Shown: positions 24,626 through 37,000 of the stretch, one piece after another
Position numbering within the stretch: position 1 is the first letter of the stretch
Layout: the number at the start of each line of letters is the position of its first letter
Position numbers and translations under genes: made by a program
The notes under the pieces: model-generated
What the model was told of the DNA's origin: nothing
Database searches by the model: none
What the model saw: only the letters and a program-made list of their open reading frames with translations
NCBI GenBank assembly: GCA_030267565.1
Contig: BRXU01000011.1
Span: 1-64,000, forward strand
Source of the DNA: Pleodorina starrii
Taxonomy: Eukaryota; Chlorophyta; Chlorophyceae; Chlamydomonadales; Volvocaceae
DNA: 64,000 bases
Direction of reading: 5' to 3'

Positions 24626-27600
24626 TTCGCACCAGTCCCGACCTTCCGCACGTCCCTCCCCTACGACCCTAACCACTAACCACCAACGGTCTGGGCCTCC
24701 ACCGCACTACGCCCCCCGCCCCCAACTTCCGCAGGGCTTTGCTGACTCGGGTCACAACAGTGTGGTGGTTCCGGAGCTGCTGCGCGCGGTGGCGCTACAG
24801 GCAGGTGCAGGTGCAGCCGCGGGCTGGGCGGGGGGCGGCTGCGTGGCGCACCGATGGGGTTGGATATCATGCTTGTTGGGTGGGTGGGATTCTCGAGTGC
24901 CCTGTCAGCGGCGCCGTCCCTTCGCTGCGGTTTACTTCTTCCCGCTCCCTCCTCACTTGCACCTGGAGGCAGATCTGCCGGGAGGTCGCCGCCCACAACG
25001 AGGCTTCGCCGCGACCCATGGGTCACGACCTCCTCCTCCAAGTGGGGGACAGCCCCGTCTCTACCCCCACCGCCGCCACCTCAACCCGGGGCAGCTCGCC
25101 ATCAGCTTCGTCACCATCAACCTCCGGCGCGCGCGGCACCAGCACCAGCATCACCAACAGCAGCAGTAGCGTGGCCGATCGCTTCCGACAAAAGCACATC
25201 TCGTTGTGGGAGCGGCGGTTGTCCCATCTGCAACAGTTAAGCCCGGAGCAGCGGCACCAGCTGGAGGCGGAGGAGGCGCGACAGGCCTACTGGCACTGGT
25301 CGGCCTTCCTGTCGGGCAGCCAGGTTATCTCCGTACTGCAGTCGTACATCCGCATGGGGGCCCACTACCCCGGCGTCGACCTAACGGACTCGTTGCTGCT
25401 GGCCGTGCGGCCGCAGCTGCCGTTCATGTCTCCCGGGGAAGTTTCAGAGCTGCTGCAATTGCTGGCGGCAGTACGGCACGTGCCCGGGCCGCAGGTGCGT
25501 GCGAGAAGGACGTTGGGCGTTGGGGGAGGCGGGACAGAAAACCAGTCCGAATACGGCAAGCTGGCCTTTGGCTTTTGTGGGGGGCGCATTCAGGAAGGTG
25601 CAATGGTAGCCTGGGGGCCTTTCGCGCGGGTGGCCTTGGCGCCGGAAACGTACAACCTGGGTTTGTGCTGTCGTGGTCCGTACTACCAGTGTACGGCAGC
25701 TAGCTGTTAGCCCAACATTCCTGCCTGCGCAAGTGAGACCGCTGATGACCATTCTTTGCTCGCCACCCCAGACTCCACCCGCGCCCTGCCTCCCCCGCCC
25801 CCTCCGCTCGCTGCCAGACGCTTGACCTTCTGGCTGCGGCTGCGCTTCGTCAGCCGCACGACGCTGGGGAGGTCCCCTCGGGGCTGTCATCCTGGGAAGG
25901 CCGCGGCCCGCCGCCACCCGGCTGCGCCAGCCCGCGGCCGGGCGCTCCGAGTGTCCCGGCGGTCAGCGGCAGGGCGGCGCGTTCCCCCCTGGAGCTGCAG
26001 CGGCTGGGTTCGCTTTGGGCGCTGGTGATGATGGGCTGGAGACCGCAAGCGGAAGAGTTGGAGCGGGTGAGCTGCTGGCTTGATAGCGGTACCCAGTGCT
26101 GTTGTGCGTGTCTGTAAGTGTGGCGTGTGTGGGGGTGCGTAAGGCAGCGAAACCCGTAGGCTGTCACAAACGCCCCGCCTCCCATTGTGGAGCTTGAATG
26201 GTAACTGGTCTGACTGGCGGATTTCGCTGGCTGGTCTGCGTTTGTGTCGTGCCATGTCATGTCTCATGTGATCGCTCCATTCGCTGCCGCCAAGTGCCGC
26301 GCCCTCGTCCTGGTGCTGCTGCCACCTGCCCCCAGGTCCTGGCTCCAGTGCTGCTGGACGATTCTCTGGGGCCCTTGGCGCTCCAGGACGCGGGTCGGCT
26401 GATGAGCCTGCTGGCGGTGCTGCCGCGGGAGCAACTGACCATCCAACGCTTCGGTCTGGCGGCGATGAAGCTGCGGGAGGCGCTGGCGGGGCCCTCAGCG
26501 GCGGCGGCGAGCAAGCGCAGCGGCGACGGCGGCGGCTGGTCGAGGGCGTGGTCGGGCAGCACCGCCGCCGGGGTGAGTACGGCATGTCGCGCCAACAAAG
26601 CAACCCTCAGATGTATGTAACAGTCCCGCCAGGGAACCTCCCTCCCATATCAGATTACCGGTAGGTCATATGCGCGCACACCGGCATAGGGGTGCAAGGA
26701 CGACATGTTCATTACTACACACATGCGGCACCGTGTGGCAGCTTTATTTCCAACCGGCCTCGCCCGGCTTGCCCCCGCGGGTCGCTCGTTGCGCGGCGCC
26801 GCGCGCGCGCGCCCCTATCCCTGCAGGAGGGCGAGGCCCAGCGGCAGCTGCGCTTCACGCTGCTGGCCGCCGGCGCGTCGATGGCTCTTCTGGGCGGTGA
26901 GGGTTGGGAGATGGCGGAGCAAGTGCTGCCGCCCGCGCACTTCCGGCTGGTCGAGCAGGAGCTGAGGCGGGCGCTGCGGGAGCCCCAACAGAGCGTCGAT
27001 GCCAGGTGGGTGAATAGATGACGGGGCAGCGCAGCGAAGGAATTGAACGAGGTTGGTGCTGGGTGGGCTGGAGTGGGTCGGAGGGCGTGCGGGCGTGCCT
27101 GTGTATACCGGTATGTGTGTTGAAGGCAAACTGAATAGGTCTGCTTAGGCGCGAGGTGGTAAACCGAAGCCCATCTTTAAGCCCCTATTGTGCAGGAAGT
27201 GCCACGGAGGCGCTGCATCATCACCAGCGGTACCGGTATGTTGGGTGCGTGTGAGGTCCTGCAAGAGCTTCACGGCTCACGTCCGTGCGTGGGTTAGCGG
27301 TCGCCCCCTCCCTTAGCTCCCCGCCCCTTTGCTCGCTTTTGCCCCGCTCGCTTGCTCGCTCGCCCGCCGGCCTGCTGCCGCAGCTGCGTGGCCGAGACCG
27401 TACAGGCGCTCAACGACGCGGGATATGCCGCCGCCGTCACCACCCTCACCCTCCCCGTGGATGTCCTCATCCGTCATCCGCCGAAAGATCTACACCAGCA
27501 TCAGCACCAACACCAACATGAGCAGCAGGAGACGACGACGATGATGACTGAGATTCAAGAGGACCAAGACGGGGACGGGGATGGAGATGAAGGGGCGTGC

Positions 27601-28116
27601 CCGTTGGATGACGTCATACCTCCGCTGGTGTTCCAACCGATAGTAGGGCGCCTGACTCTCGCTAGCACGGCAAGTGCCGGGGCATTGCCGGTCCGGCACG
27701 TGCAGGGCGAGGGCGGGGCTGCGGCCGGCGGTTGCGGCGGGGCCACTACGGGAGGCGGGGCGGCGCAGGGCAGCTGTGGAGGCGGGGCGGGTGAGGAGGG
27801 GCGCGGGCGGAGTGCGCTGCTGCCGAGCCTGGAGGGAGAGGAGGAGGAGGAGGAGGAGGAGGGGAATGCGCTGATAGTGCTGCTGCACGTCTGCAGCGCA
27901 GAAGAGTGCGCGAGCAACACGTCGGACGATTCGCTGGTGTGGGGATGGGCGCGAGTGCGGCAGGCGCTCTACAGCGCGTGCTGTGCGGCAGCGGCTGTGG
28001 TAGAGCTGAGCGAGGGGAAGTTGCGGAAGGTGAAGGGCAGGCGGGACGACGCAAGGGCGTACGTGCAGCGGGCGCTTTCGCAGGCGCTGGCGATGAAGCG
28101 CGGAGGCGTGTGCTAG
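20600..28116 (+). CDS. OPR-like helical-repeat protein, probably organelle-targeted
   Basis: Twelve exons: 20600–20764, 21066–21353, 21721–21896, 22121–22657, 23654–23805, 24259–24368, 24735–24800, 24973–25494, 25818–26066, 26336–26572, 26827–27005, 27384–28116 (TAG); 1137 aa. The Ser/Arg-rich N-terminus looks like a transit peptide. Repeated helical pairs carry Leu/Trp-Ala motifs: DVASVLWSLAS, LASLLWGYAAL, EMADVAWALSIIG, LQRLGSLWALVMMGW. These resemble octotricopeptide (OPR) and FASTK-like repeats used by algal organelle RNA-binding factors. A C-terminal segment (VRQALYSACCAAAAVVEL…AYVQRALSQAL) might be a degenerate RAP-like domain. Glycine-rich and acidic linkers interrupt it. The intron after 24800 needs a GC donor, or else an extended exon to about 24888. 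The first two exons are the least certain. The RNA target is unknown. Confidence 0.72.
22672..23080. mobile_element. Non-autonomous hAT-type MITE in intron
   Basis: A 409-bp AT-rich island with perfect 15-bp terminal inverted repeats: CAGGGTTGCTATCTT at 22672–22686, its complement at 23066–23080. An exact 8-bp target duplication, gtgcatgg, flanks it at 22664–22671 and 23081–23088. The 8-bp duplication and CAGGG terminus are hallmarks of the hAT superfamily. It has no transposase frame and sits wholly within the intron 22658–23653, so the host protein is not interrupted. Perfect ends suggest recent insertion. Confidence 0.93.
24377..24500 (+). repeat. (GGCT)n tandem repeat in OPR-like gene intron
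   Basis: Imperfect GGCT/GGTT tetranucleotides after the donor at 24369. Non-coding. Confidence 0.75.
24598..24625 (+). repeat. (CA)n microsatellite
   Basis: Pure CA dinucleotides in the intron 24369–24734. Confidence 0.85.
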
Positions 28117-28331
28117 CTCATGGAGATTTTAGGGGAACGATCAGGGGTAACGTCGAAACAGTGTCTAGGCGAGCTGCGACATTCACTACCTTTTCAGTAC
28201 CCGCCGGCCACTGACCAGGCGTATGCTTGCCTGGGATTGTCTCTGCAGGATCCCCGTCGGTCATCGTCCAGGATCATCCCGCAATCATCGGAGCAAGCTA
28301 GTCAAACGCAATTTATACGAAAAGGGTTGCT

Positions 28332-28336
28332 TGTAA
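28332..28336 (+). terminator. Candidate TGTAA poly(A) signal for OPR-like gene
   Basis: TGTAA 216 bp downstream of the TAG at 28114–28116; typical spacing for green-algal 3' ends. Confidence 0.45.
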
Positions 28337-28412
28337 TATCTTTTAATGTACGAAACCTTTTGACAAAACGCTTGAACTGTAGTGGCAGCCGTGCAGGGCT
28401 CGACTGGGCTAG

Positions 28413-28745
28413 ATGGTCGATCCCGAAGGAGATTTCTTGGCCGACGCAAAATCACCCACGCGTTTCATGGTCTTGTTGGAGGTTCCAACATCTGGCAGGA
28501 TAGGTCTTGGCGCAGCTGCCTGGTTGCACCTTTCAGATGCATTCTCTACATACGCTGTGTTCGTTGGCGGAGAGACTGGTGTGATTCACGCAGTGCCATG
28601 CTGCCACATGGAGCAGGAATGGTCCCTGAGGTATCATGTGAGACGTAGGAGGGCCCCACGTGCGCCCGAAGAGCCGCTCAGCACGGACGAGGACTCCTCC
28701 CAAAATATCCACTCCATCGAAGGAGATGAAGATCTTAACTACTAA
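28413..28745 (+). CDS. Hypothetical 110-aa frame, possibly a transposon remnant
   Basis: An uninterrupted frame from ATG to TAA with an acidic, Ser-rich tail (STDEDSSQN…DEDLNY). Its codons lack the strong C/G third-position preference of the neighbouring genes, and no splice-consistent partner exon was found. It could be part of an old transposable-element gene, part of the OPR-like gene's 3' flank, or chance. No family recognised. Confidence 0.25.
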   Translation: MVDPEGDFLADAKSPTRFMVLLEVPTSGRIGLGAAAWLHLSDAFSTYAVFVGGETGVIHAVPCCHMEQEWSLRYHVRRRRAPRAPEEPLSTDEDSSQNIHSIEGDEDLNY

Positions 28746-31331
28746 ACAACACATCAACCATTTCCCGACACGTTTTTGGATGGCATGAGTGCGATGGATA
28801 AAATTACCGATGGCCCTTTGCAACAGTCGCATGACTAACGACTTGTACACGCGGATTTAAGCAGCAGCCTCAAGTTAATTTGTCGTAGAAATCAATGAAG
28901 TATGTCATGTTACGAAGATTGTAACTGCTAGCTAGTCTTGCGGGGCGGAGGGGTACAGCGGATTCATAGCGATTTATAATCCTCTTCCGCGCCCAAGGAA
29001 AGCTTCCAACGAATATTTATACAATGACTTAATGGTGGAAATGGTTCATTCAAAATTTGTTGGTTTACTAACACAAATGGCGTGTTGACGGGGGGCCCTT
29101 TGCCGCTAAAAAAGCGTCCTTAAAGCGCGTCCTCTTTTTCGACCCGTAACCGCCCTTCCCACCGCCCTTACGGCCGGTGTTCTGTTGAGCTGTTAAATGG
29201 CTGCATATACGTCTTTTAGATAAGGACTTCGAAAACATTCAAATCGTGGCTGTTATTGACGTGAAAAGCTCGCGCGAGGAGCCTACCAACATTTTTGGTT
29301 CTGCCTTTTTCTACACGCAGCTCTATCCATCAACGACGTCTATCTTACATGTACGTTCACTGCATGCTAGCTCAAACGGAAGTCGACTCTGACTCTGTTT
29401 CGTTACCTTCCACCGGCGCGCATCGCAGAAACCAGAAGAAACGAGTTGCACATACGAACATCTATATGCACTTCACAAATCTTGATTATTTTCCATATAC
29501 TTTGAACTCTTGGTATCGATATCGGCAGTAGTGTCAGCAGCAGCAGCGTGGGCATGCATGGCTAGCTACGCCAGGAGTCTTGCTTCGACATCCAGGTCCT
29601 CCGCCAAATACAAACTCGAACGGTATGTGCTCTCATAATATGGTCTACTCCGAATACGGGCGTATGGTGCTCACCTTGCTCAAATCAAAGCATTGGTCGG
29701 TAGTTGGTTTGCGTGCGCGGCCCGCGACGACTCCAGGGTAGGGACGACGGTTCGGATGCTAGCTGAGATGATGCCACATTATTATCAGCGACCTGCTTTA
29801 CCTATGTATGTATCAGCGTCAATTCAATTATGTGATCAATCGGTTCTGCGAAGGGAAAACGAACATGCCAGCGGGAAGGGCTTAAACGATGTACTCGACT
29901 GGCCCCGCCGGTCATCCCCGCTGGATGGCTCCTGCTCTGCGCGTGCGTAAAACAGGGCGGGAGGTGACGGGAGCAGACATGGCGATGACATCCTCGACCA
30001 GCGGTCTTCGTTCGAGGTACAGCGACGACGTACTAAATATATAGATAGGCGCGCGGTGATCGAGGGTTACTCTGTGCGTGGGCAGAGGCAGGCGCGCCCC
30101 GGACTCTGTGATGCCTGCGTGCGTGCGTGCGTGCCTCTCCCGGAATGGGGTTCAGACGGTCCGTCTTTTTTGTTCCTGACTGTTCCTGGTCTCCATCATG
30201 TTTTGTTCATCAGTGGATAGATAGGGATAAACATGTTTCTGCCTCTTAAGATAGACGGTCGGTGGATTGCCAGGGAATGGGGCGACTTAAATTTTCGAAT
30301 GGCGATGACGACTTACCCCTTGGCGACTTTGGCGACTTTGACGACTTTTGACGACCGTACAACATGTACGGACTGCGCGTTTTTTCGTTTGTTCGCCCCA
30401 CAGCCCTCATTTTACATGGATTTCAAGCATTCTGTACACATCCGTAACAAAACAAGCCTCTGAAGCATTGAAAACCCATGTTTGCGAACGAGTTGGGTCC
30501 ATTGCCCTCGGAATCACCACGCTCGGATGTCGACATAATGCATTTTTAATTTGTCCACCAGTAATTTCACGGTAGGCGCTTGAGAATGAAAGGCAACGCA
30601 GTGCCAGAACAGCCACTTTGGCGGTTTGGCAAGAAATCCCACACGCCGATAAGTAGATGTACGACAGTACGACTGTCGTACTCGTCAAGTCGCCAATCGG
30701 GCCTCACTGGCGAGATTGATGGCGAGTTTGACGACGTCGTATTTTGGCGAGTTGCGACAAAGTCGCCCCGCACCCTGTGGATTGCGCCTGCTGGGCATTA
30801 TTCATGCTCGGTTCGTTGGTGTACGGTATGTCGTCGTCTCCGGATTGCTGAATTGATTCTCGCCCCAAAAATATTACCACCACTGAAAATCTTTTAAATC
30901 AGTTAACCAGTCAGTCAGGGCGCAGGTAATTGCAAATTATACGTATACGGCCGGTGCTTTCCTCGAACACATTAATAATCATGCGTGACATTACAGGGAG
31001 AACACCCCCCCGTCTCCGTCCACCCTGCCATGCGCTGCAGTACGGGATATTCGGCGTACTATTCACACTCAGGTGCGTGCGTGTGTGCAGCGATCGATAA
31101 GCTTCGTTGCACGCAGTGGCGGGCCCGCCCCCGTTTGCATACATGCTAGATGTAACACCTTACGTGCAGTAAGAAAGCACGCACGATAGAACGATCTATC
31201 TTGTATGACATTACCTGCTGCCTGCAGCAAGGAGCGGAGTGAGACACGCATCCGTGCTCGGTGGGCCTTCCTGAAGATACTCCTGGATGGGTGGCAGTTG
31301 TTCTGTACAGTGATTTCACCCGCAAGCGTGA
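28746..31331. other. Gene-poor, lower-GC intergenic region
   Basis: Only short frames. Includes a possible TIR element at 30279–30769 and otherwise unremarkable AT-richer sequence. No RNA gene recognised. Confidence 0.45.
30279..30769. mobile_element. Possible short TIR element (MITE-like)
   Basis: GGGGCGACTT at 30279–30288 is the exact reverse complement of the last ten bases ending at 30769. Both ends carry extra GGCGACTT and GTCGTC copies in the subterminal region. No target duplication is evident and no protein is encoded, so identity is tentative. Confidence 0.35.
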
Positions 31332-31720
31332 GAAGGGGCCGGGCCAGTGAGCGCCGTGGGGGGACCGGGCCAGTGAGAAGGGGCCGGGCCAGTGAGCTCC
31401 GTGGGGGGATCGGGCCAGTGAGAAGGGGCCGGGCCAGTGAGCACCGTGGGGGGACCGGGCCAGTGAGAAGGGGCCGGGCCAGTGAGCGCCGTGGGGGGAC
31501 CGGGCCAGTGAGAAGGGGCCGGGCCAGTGAGCGCCGTGGGGGGACCGGGCCAGTGAGAAGGGGCCGGGCCAGTGAGCACCGTGGGGGGATCGGGCCAGTG
31601 AGAAGGGGCCGGGCCAGTGAGCGCCGTGGGGGGACCGGGCCAGTGAAAAGCGGCCGGGCCAGTGAGCGCCGTGGGGGGACCGGGCCAGTGAAAAGCGGCC
31701 GGGCCAGTGAGCGCCGTTGT
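31332..31720 (+). repeat. 45-bp minisatellite, about 8.5 units
   Basis: Units begin agaaggggccgggccagtga and contain two copies of ccgggccagtga each. Spacing of the cgtgggggg core is exactly 45 bp from about 31354 to 31669, with a truncated last unit at 31714. Because 45 is a multiple of three, long open frames appear on both strands; these look like repeat artefacts. Confidence 0.95.
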
Positions 31721-31726
31721 TGGGAC

Positions 31727-32276
31727 GTACGGCAGTCATGGGGTGCACGCGCGCAATGACTGCTTCTGGTCATGTTAGAACGTACGGCAGTCATGGGGTG
31801 CACGCGCGCAATGACCGGTTCCGGTCATGTTGGAAAGTACGGCAGTCATGGGGCGCACGCGTGCAATGACTGCTTCTGGTCATGTTAGAACGTACGGCAG
31901 TCATGGGGCGCACGCGTGCAATGACTGCTTTTGGTCATGTTAGAACGTACGGCAGTCATGGGGCGCACGCGTGCAATGACTGCTTCTGGTCATGTTAGAA
32001 CGTACGGCAGTCATGGGGCGCACGCGTGCAATGACTGCTTTTGGTCATGTTAGAACGTACGGCAGTCATGGGGTGCACGCGCGCAATGACCGGTTCCGGT
32101 CATGTTGGACTGTACGGCAGTCATGGGGTGCATGCGTGCAATGACCGGTTCCGGTCATGTTGGCCTGTACGGCAGTCATGGGGTGCACGCGCGCAATGAC
32201 CGGTTTTGGTCATGTTGGACTGTACGGCAGTCATGTAATGTAAGCGTAATATGACAGTCCATGGTCATGTGTGTAT
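31727..32276 (+). repeat. 55-bp palindrome-bearing satellite, ten units
   Basis: Unit starts (gtacggcagtcatg) occur at 31727, 31782, 31837, 31892, 31947, 32002, 32057, 32112, 32167 and 32222. Each unit carries cagTCATG, caATGAC and ggTCATG. Two unit types alternate: one with GCAGTCAT…ATGACTGC pairing, the other with ATGACCGG-tt-CCGGTCAT pairing. The last unit is degenerate. Confidence 0.95.
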
Positions 32277-32660
32277 GATGATGCAGATCATGACCGAATT
32301 CATGGCCGAATTCATGAACAAATTACAGTGCGCAACATGACTGGAAGCCGTCATGTAGGCACCTGCCAGTCATAAATTGAGTCCAGCCAGTCATGAAATT
32401 GGGTCATGAATGTTGTCATGAATGTGGTCATGAATGTGGTCATGATTGTTGTTTCCATGACCATTTCCAGTCATCTTATGCAGCCCATGGCGCACTGCAT
32501 GACCCATCTCATGACCCGGGGCATGACTGCCCAACATGACCAGTGCACAACATGAACACATCTATGACTAGCACTTCATGACTGCAGGCACTTCATGACT
32601 GGCCGCATGACTGGGTTCATGAACGGGTTCATGACCCGGATAGCGCTGTATGACTGGGCC
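32277..32660. repeat. Irregular field of CATGA/TCATG motifs
   Basis: I count about 21 occurrences of CATGA or TCATG in roughly 380 bp, in both orientations, at uneven spacing. Far fewer than one would be expected by chance. It continues the motif of the 55-bp satellite without its period. Confidence 0.85.
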
Positions 32661-33286
32661 GTTCCCCGAGTGAAGGCAGGGATGGAGCATAGGCCAGAAC
32701 GGAGCGTAAGTTCGTTGGGCGCGTGATTATTAACCGGCCTTGCCAATGGTGATGCGAATGGTTGTTACAGTGGGGATCATCAGTGGCCCAGTGCGTAGTT
32801 TGCCAGCATTGTGTTGATGGGCGCGGATGACTGCGTGATGTGGTCTGTACGTACGTACGGCGCCCTGGCACTACTGCTCTGAATGGTGGACTCTGTTGTG
32901 CTTAACGATACTTACGTACGGGTAGACGGGTTGGCTACTTTCGTGGAGTGGGCCGTGCATCCTGCATGCGCTGTTCTGTGTCGTGCGTGTCACGCATTTG
33001 CTTGCGACTATCTAGATGGACGGCGGATAGGGGAACTAACAGCTTACCTCGGTGATATGATAATGCCTTCTTGCTTGCGTGGTTCGTGCGTTGCCTTGAT
33101 TGCTTTGGCAGCTGGGCAGCTACCTTTCTTCATGCGTTACGTTATGCTCCTGCGTCCTTGTAGGGCTTGGGCAGTGGTTGGTGTCCTCAACTTCACGTGG
33201 CTCGCGGATCTGGTGGGTCCTGCTGGTTCCCTCGCGGTGGTGGTGGGGACTGGGACCGGGGAAACCCGTCACCCCACCCCCTCTGC
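32661..33286. other. Spacer between CATGA field and AAT tract
   Basis: One open frame at 32883–33332 runs into the microsatellite but has no recognisable domain. The expected 5' exon(s) of the TmcB-like locus were searched for here and not found. Confidence 0.4.
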
Positions 33287-33801
<515 letters not shown>

Positions 33802-33920
33802 GATGGGTCCTGCTGAATACGCAATGGTTGGAAGGGGGCAGCCCCTGTTGTGGCAGCCCCTGTTGTGGCAGCCCCTGCTGAATCCACAATGGTTGGAAGG
33901 GGGCAGCCCCTGTTGTGCGT
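33802..33920 (+). repeat. Short direct duplication beside the AAT tract
   Basis: A block containing caatggttggaagggggcag occurs twice (about 33823 and 33888), joined by 15-bp units ggcagcccctgttgt. Probably slippage products. Confidence 0.75.
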
Positions 33921-34047
33921 TGTTAGGCACAAGCCTGATGTTATCATGCATGGAAGCCCAAAGCAATTGCTGCTGCTTGTGATAGAGCAGAGCGCAGCTC
34001 AATTCCTGCTGGTCTGCTTTATTATTTGCTTGCGTGCGTGCGTGCAG

Positions 34048-37000
34048 GGCTACGGCGCGTACCTGGCAGTGTTGTACTCGATGTTGGCCCTGCTGTCGGT
34101 GAACGTGGCCATGTGCGTGTGGGTCGCCTGGTGCTTCAAGGAACACAAGTTCCCCGTTGTGTGGCCCATCAAGGTATGTATGTAAGCAAACCGCGGCTCC
34201 TTACGCCGTTGACATCTGACATACAGATATTGATACAGTATTGCCTAGCTAGCTTGGCCAATATGTATGTGCTTCCCAGCCTGCTGGGCATTACAAACAT
34301 ACATTTAGTTGTGGGCTTATATGCACATATATACATGGCTGGATGCAGCTCCATTATTAATTGTTCACATTGTTCCAGTCCCAGTCCTGGATGGCTGCAA
34401 GCTGAAAACCCTATCTGAACCCCCGAAACCTTAACTCCCATCCCACCCATCTACCCACCCTAACTCTCACCCTCCAACAGATTTTGCGGGTGTTCAGCAG
34501 CCTCTTCTTTCAGGCTTTTGATGTGACCTCCCTGAACCTGCTCCAGGTATGGATGGTGGGCCGTGTTGGAAGTGTATATATTTGCTACGTAGCTGGCTGC
34601 GTTGCGCAGCTAGCTACGTAGCCATGCATGGACTGCTTTGTCGCTTTCTGCTCGGACGTACGCACTCTATTTGCGGCCCCCGGTAGACCCGCATCTGGGC
34701 CAGCAGCGGCCGTATGTCGCCCTTCCCCACCGTACCTTTGCATTGTTACAGTCCTCTTGGATGGAACATGCGCGCTCAACACAGCTGTCATGCATTGTCT
34801 CGCTCGGTATGTACCGTACGTAGTTGCGGTGGCAAATGCTGCAGAGCGGACGTATATATCAGCATTTCTGCTGGTTACACGCGTACCTACATACAGCACT
34901 CCGTCCATCCATACCAGCGTGTATGCAGTGCTTCCCACCGCCGTGCTAGCTAACGAACATTCTGCAGATCCGCTTACTTACTTCACGTACGCAAGCAAGG
35001 GCACGCGCGCCAGCAGCTGGAAAACAGACGTAACACTTATTAATATGCGGCTTCATTCCCCGTACGCGTGTGCTCCCTTACTTGTCTATCTGCCCTCTTC
35101 CGCAGCTCGGCTTTTCATGTCGGTTCACAGGTCCTGAGACGCCGCATCTGCACTTCAGCCTCTTTCCCCAGTACAGTAAGTACCGCCGGTAGTGCCACAA
35201 GAAACATAAAAGAAACGTGAAGGGGGCGCAACATAGAACGGACGCCGATTGATGTTTGCCACACAAATACAGCTGTTTGATGACCCCTGGTGGTGGCGGC
35301 GTACGGTATAGGCGGGCTGCTAGTCGAGCCTCATCTCACCCGCCCCCATAAACCACGCCAGGTTTTGCCCGGCGTAATAATAATAACAACAATAATATTT
35401 ATTATTATTTGATGACCCTCCGCCACATACGTATGCATTTGTCAAACACGTGCAGGCTGCATGACAAGTCCCCACATTGTGCATGCAATCGTGTCGGGCC
35501 TGTGCCTCGTACTCTTCGTCAGCATCGCTCTCCTGCTCAACATGGCAGAGGTGCGCGCGTGGTTGTCATAGAATTTGTTCGTTCGATTGGTGCTGTCAGT
35601 TGCACTGCTGTGGCGAAGCTGAACATACGTACGGGGCGGACCGCCCTTGCTCGCTCCATCCATCCGTGCCTCGCTCGACCAAATCAACACTGCGTGGGAG
35701 TTTTCAAATAAAGGTGCTCCACGAACCACACCTGATACGTATTATATTTACGCTCTTCACTTTCGCCGATCGATAACTGACGCAGGTGGAGGTCAAACCC
35801 TTGAGCAGGAGACCTCTCGCTTTGGGACATAGCGGAGCTGACGTGTTATCGTTTGCCATCAAGTAAGGTCGGTGCGGCGGGGCTATCTATCTACTAGATA
35901 GATATATAGCGCACACGTCGCAGCGAACTGTACTGTATGCGTTTATTTTTAATGGCTTTGGATGGGCGCCGATCTGTTTGAATGTGATACTTCGTTCACG
36001 CCACAGCCGACCGACGGTCGGTGGAGCGACGGAGCACGGTAACCAACCTGCATCTTTGGCCGTCTCCAAACATTTAGTCCACCCCCTATCTAGACCGTTA
36101 TAATTTGCGTAAAAAATGTGTGCCGAACAGTAACGTAGTTTTTACCATCCAACTACTACATACGTACTACCGCGCGCGCCTGAATGCGCGTACGTGCAGG
36201 TTTTGCTCACTCTGGTCAACGTGTTTTTCGGGTGGACAAGGGTGGAAGCCACCCTGTACCTGGTGTTATCGCTGGCCCTGGCCTGGCTTACTTTGAAGTG
36301 GGTAAGTTTGCTCTCACACCCCGCCGCCGACGTAATAATGCTCCATATAATGGTGTCGTGAGTCCAAGGGTTCCAAGTAAGGCCCAGCAGCAGCCGGAAT
36401 AGTCTCCTTACGACATGCAGGGCAGATGGGTCGGTTCTGTCGGGCGGGCGGGGTGGGTGCTGCCGGCCTTTTCCACGCATGCCCCCATCATCATAATTAT
36501 TTTTCCTAGATTGGCACCAGGCATCGCTTCCTTTCCATGTTCTCAAGGCATTTTCTAAACCCATATCCTTACTTGGAATTCAGAACTCAAACCTGGTCGC
36601 CTGGATGAACTACCTCAAGGGCGGGGTTTCGGCCACCACCGTTTGGTGCTCAGCGGTACTGATGATGCTGGTGTTTCGCTTCGGGAGCGACGTTGACCCG
36701 GTCAAGACCAAGAAGTGGGCCGACAGCATGACGCTGCTGTTGCTCGCGGGTCTGGCCCCGGCCTTGTGCGCCGGGGCCCTCATCTCCTGGGCCGTCATCC
36801 GGTACAAGACGGCATCTGCGTTGAAGGCCCTCAAGTGAGTCCTGTCTTATACACACCCACGCACACAGCTTAGTTAGTTACTGCTGCTTGGAAGATAGTT
36901 TAATTTGAGACCCTTCATATACGTACATCATAACGAAACTGCGTTTACCACTTTATCACGCACGCACAGGAACCCAAAGAAGCTCCCCCTCATGGACACA

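Noticed and set aside
31069..31803. Long open frames on both strands through the 45-bp minisatellite (15-aa repeats)
   Set aside because: The period is a multiple of three, so frames stay open automatically on both strands. No non-repeat coding sequence is attached.
31727..32276. CRISPR-like regular repeat array
   Set aside because: Units are contiguous 55-bp satellites without unique spacers, in a eukaryotic genome.
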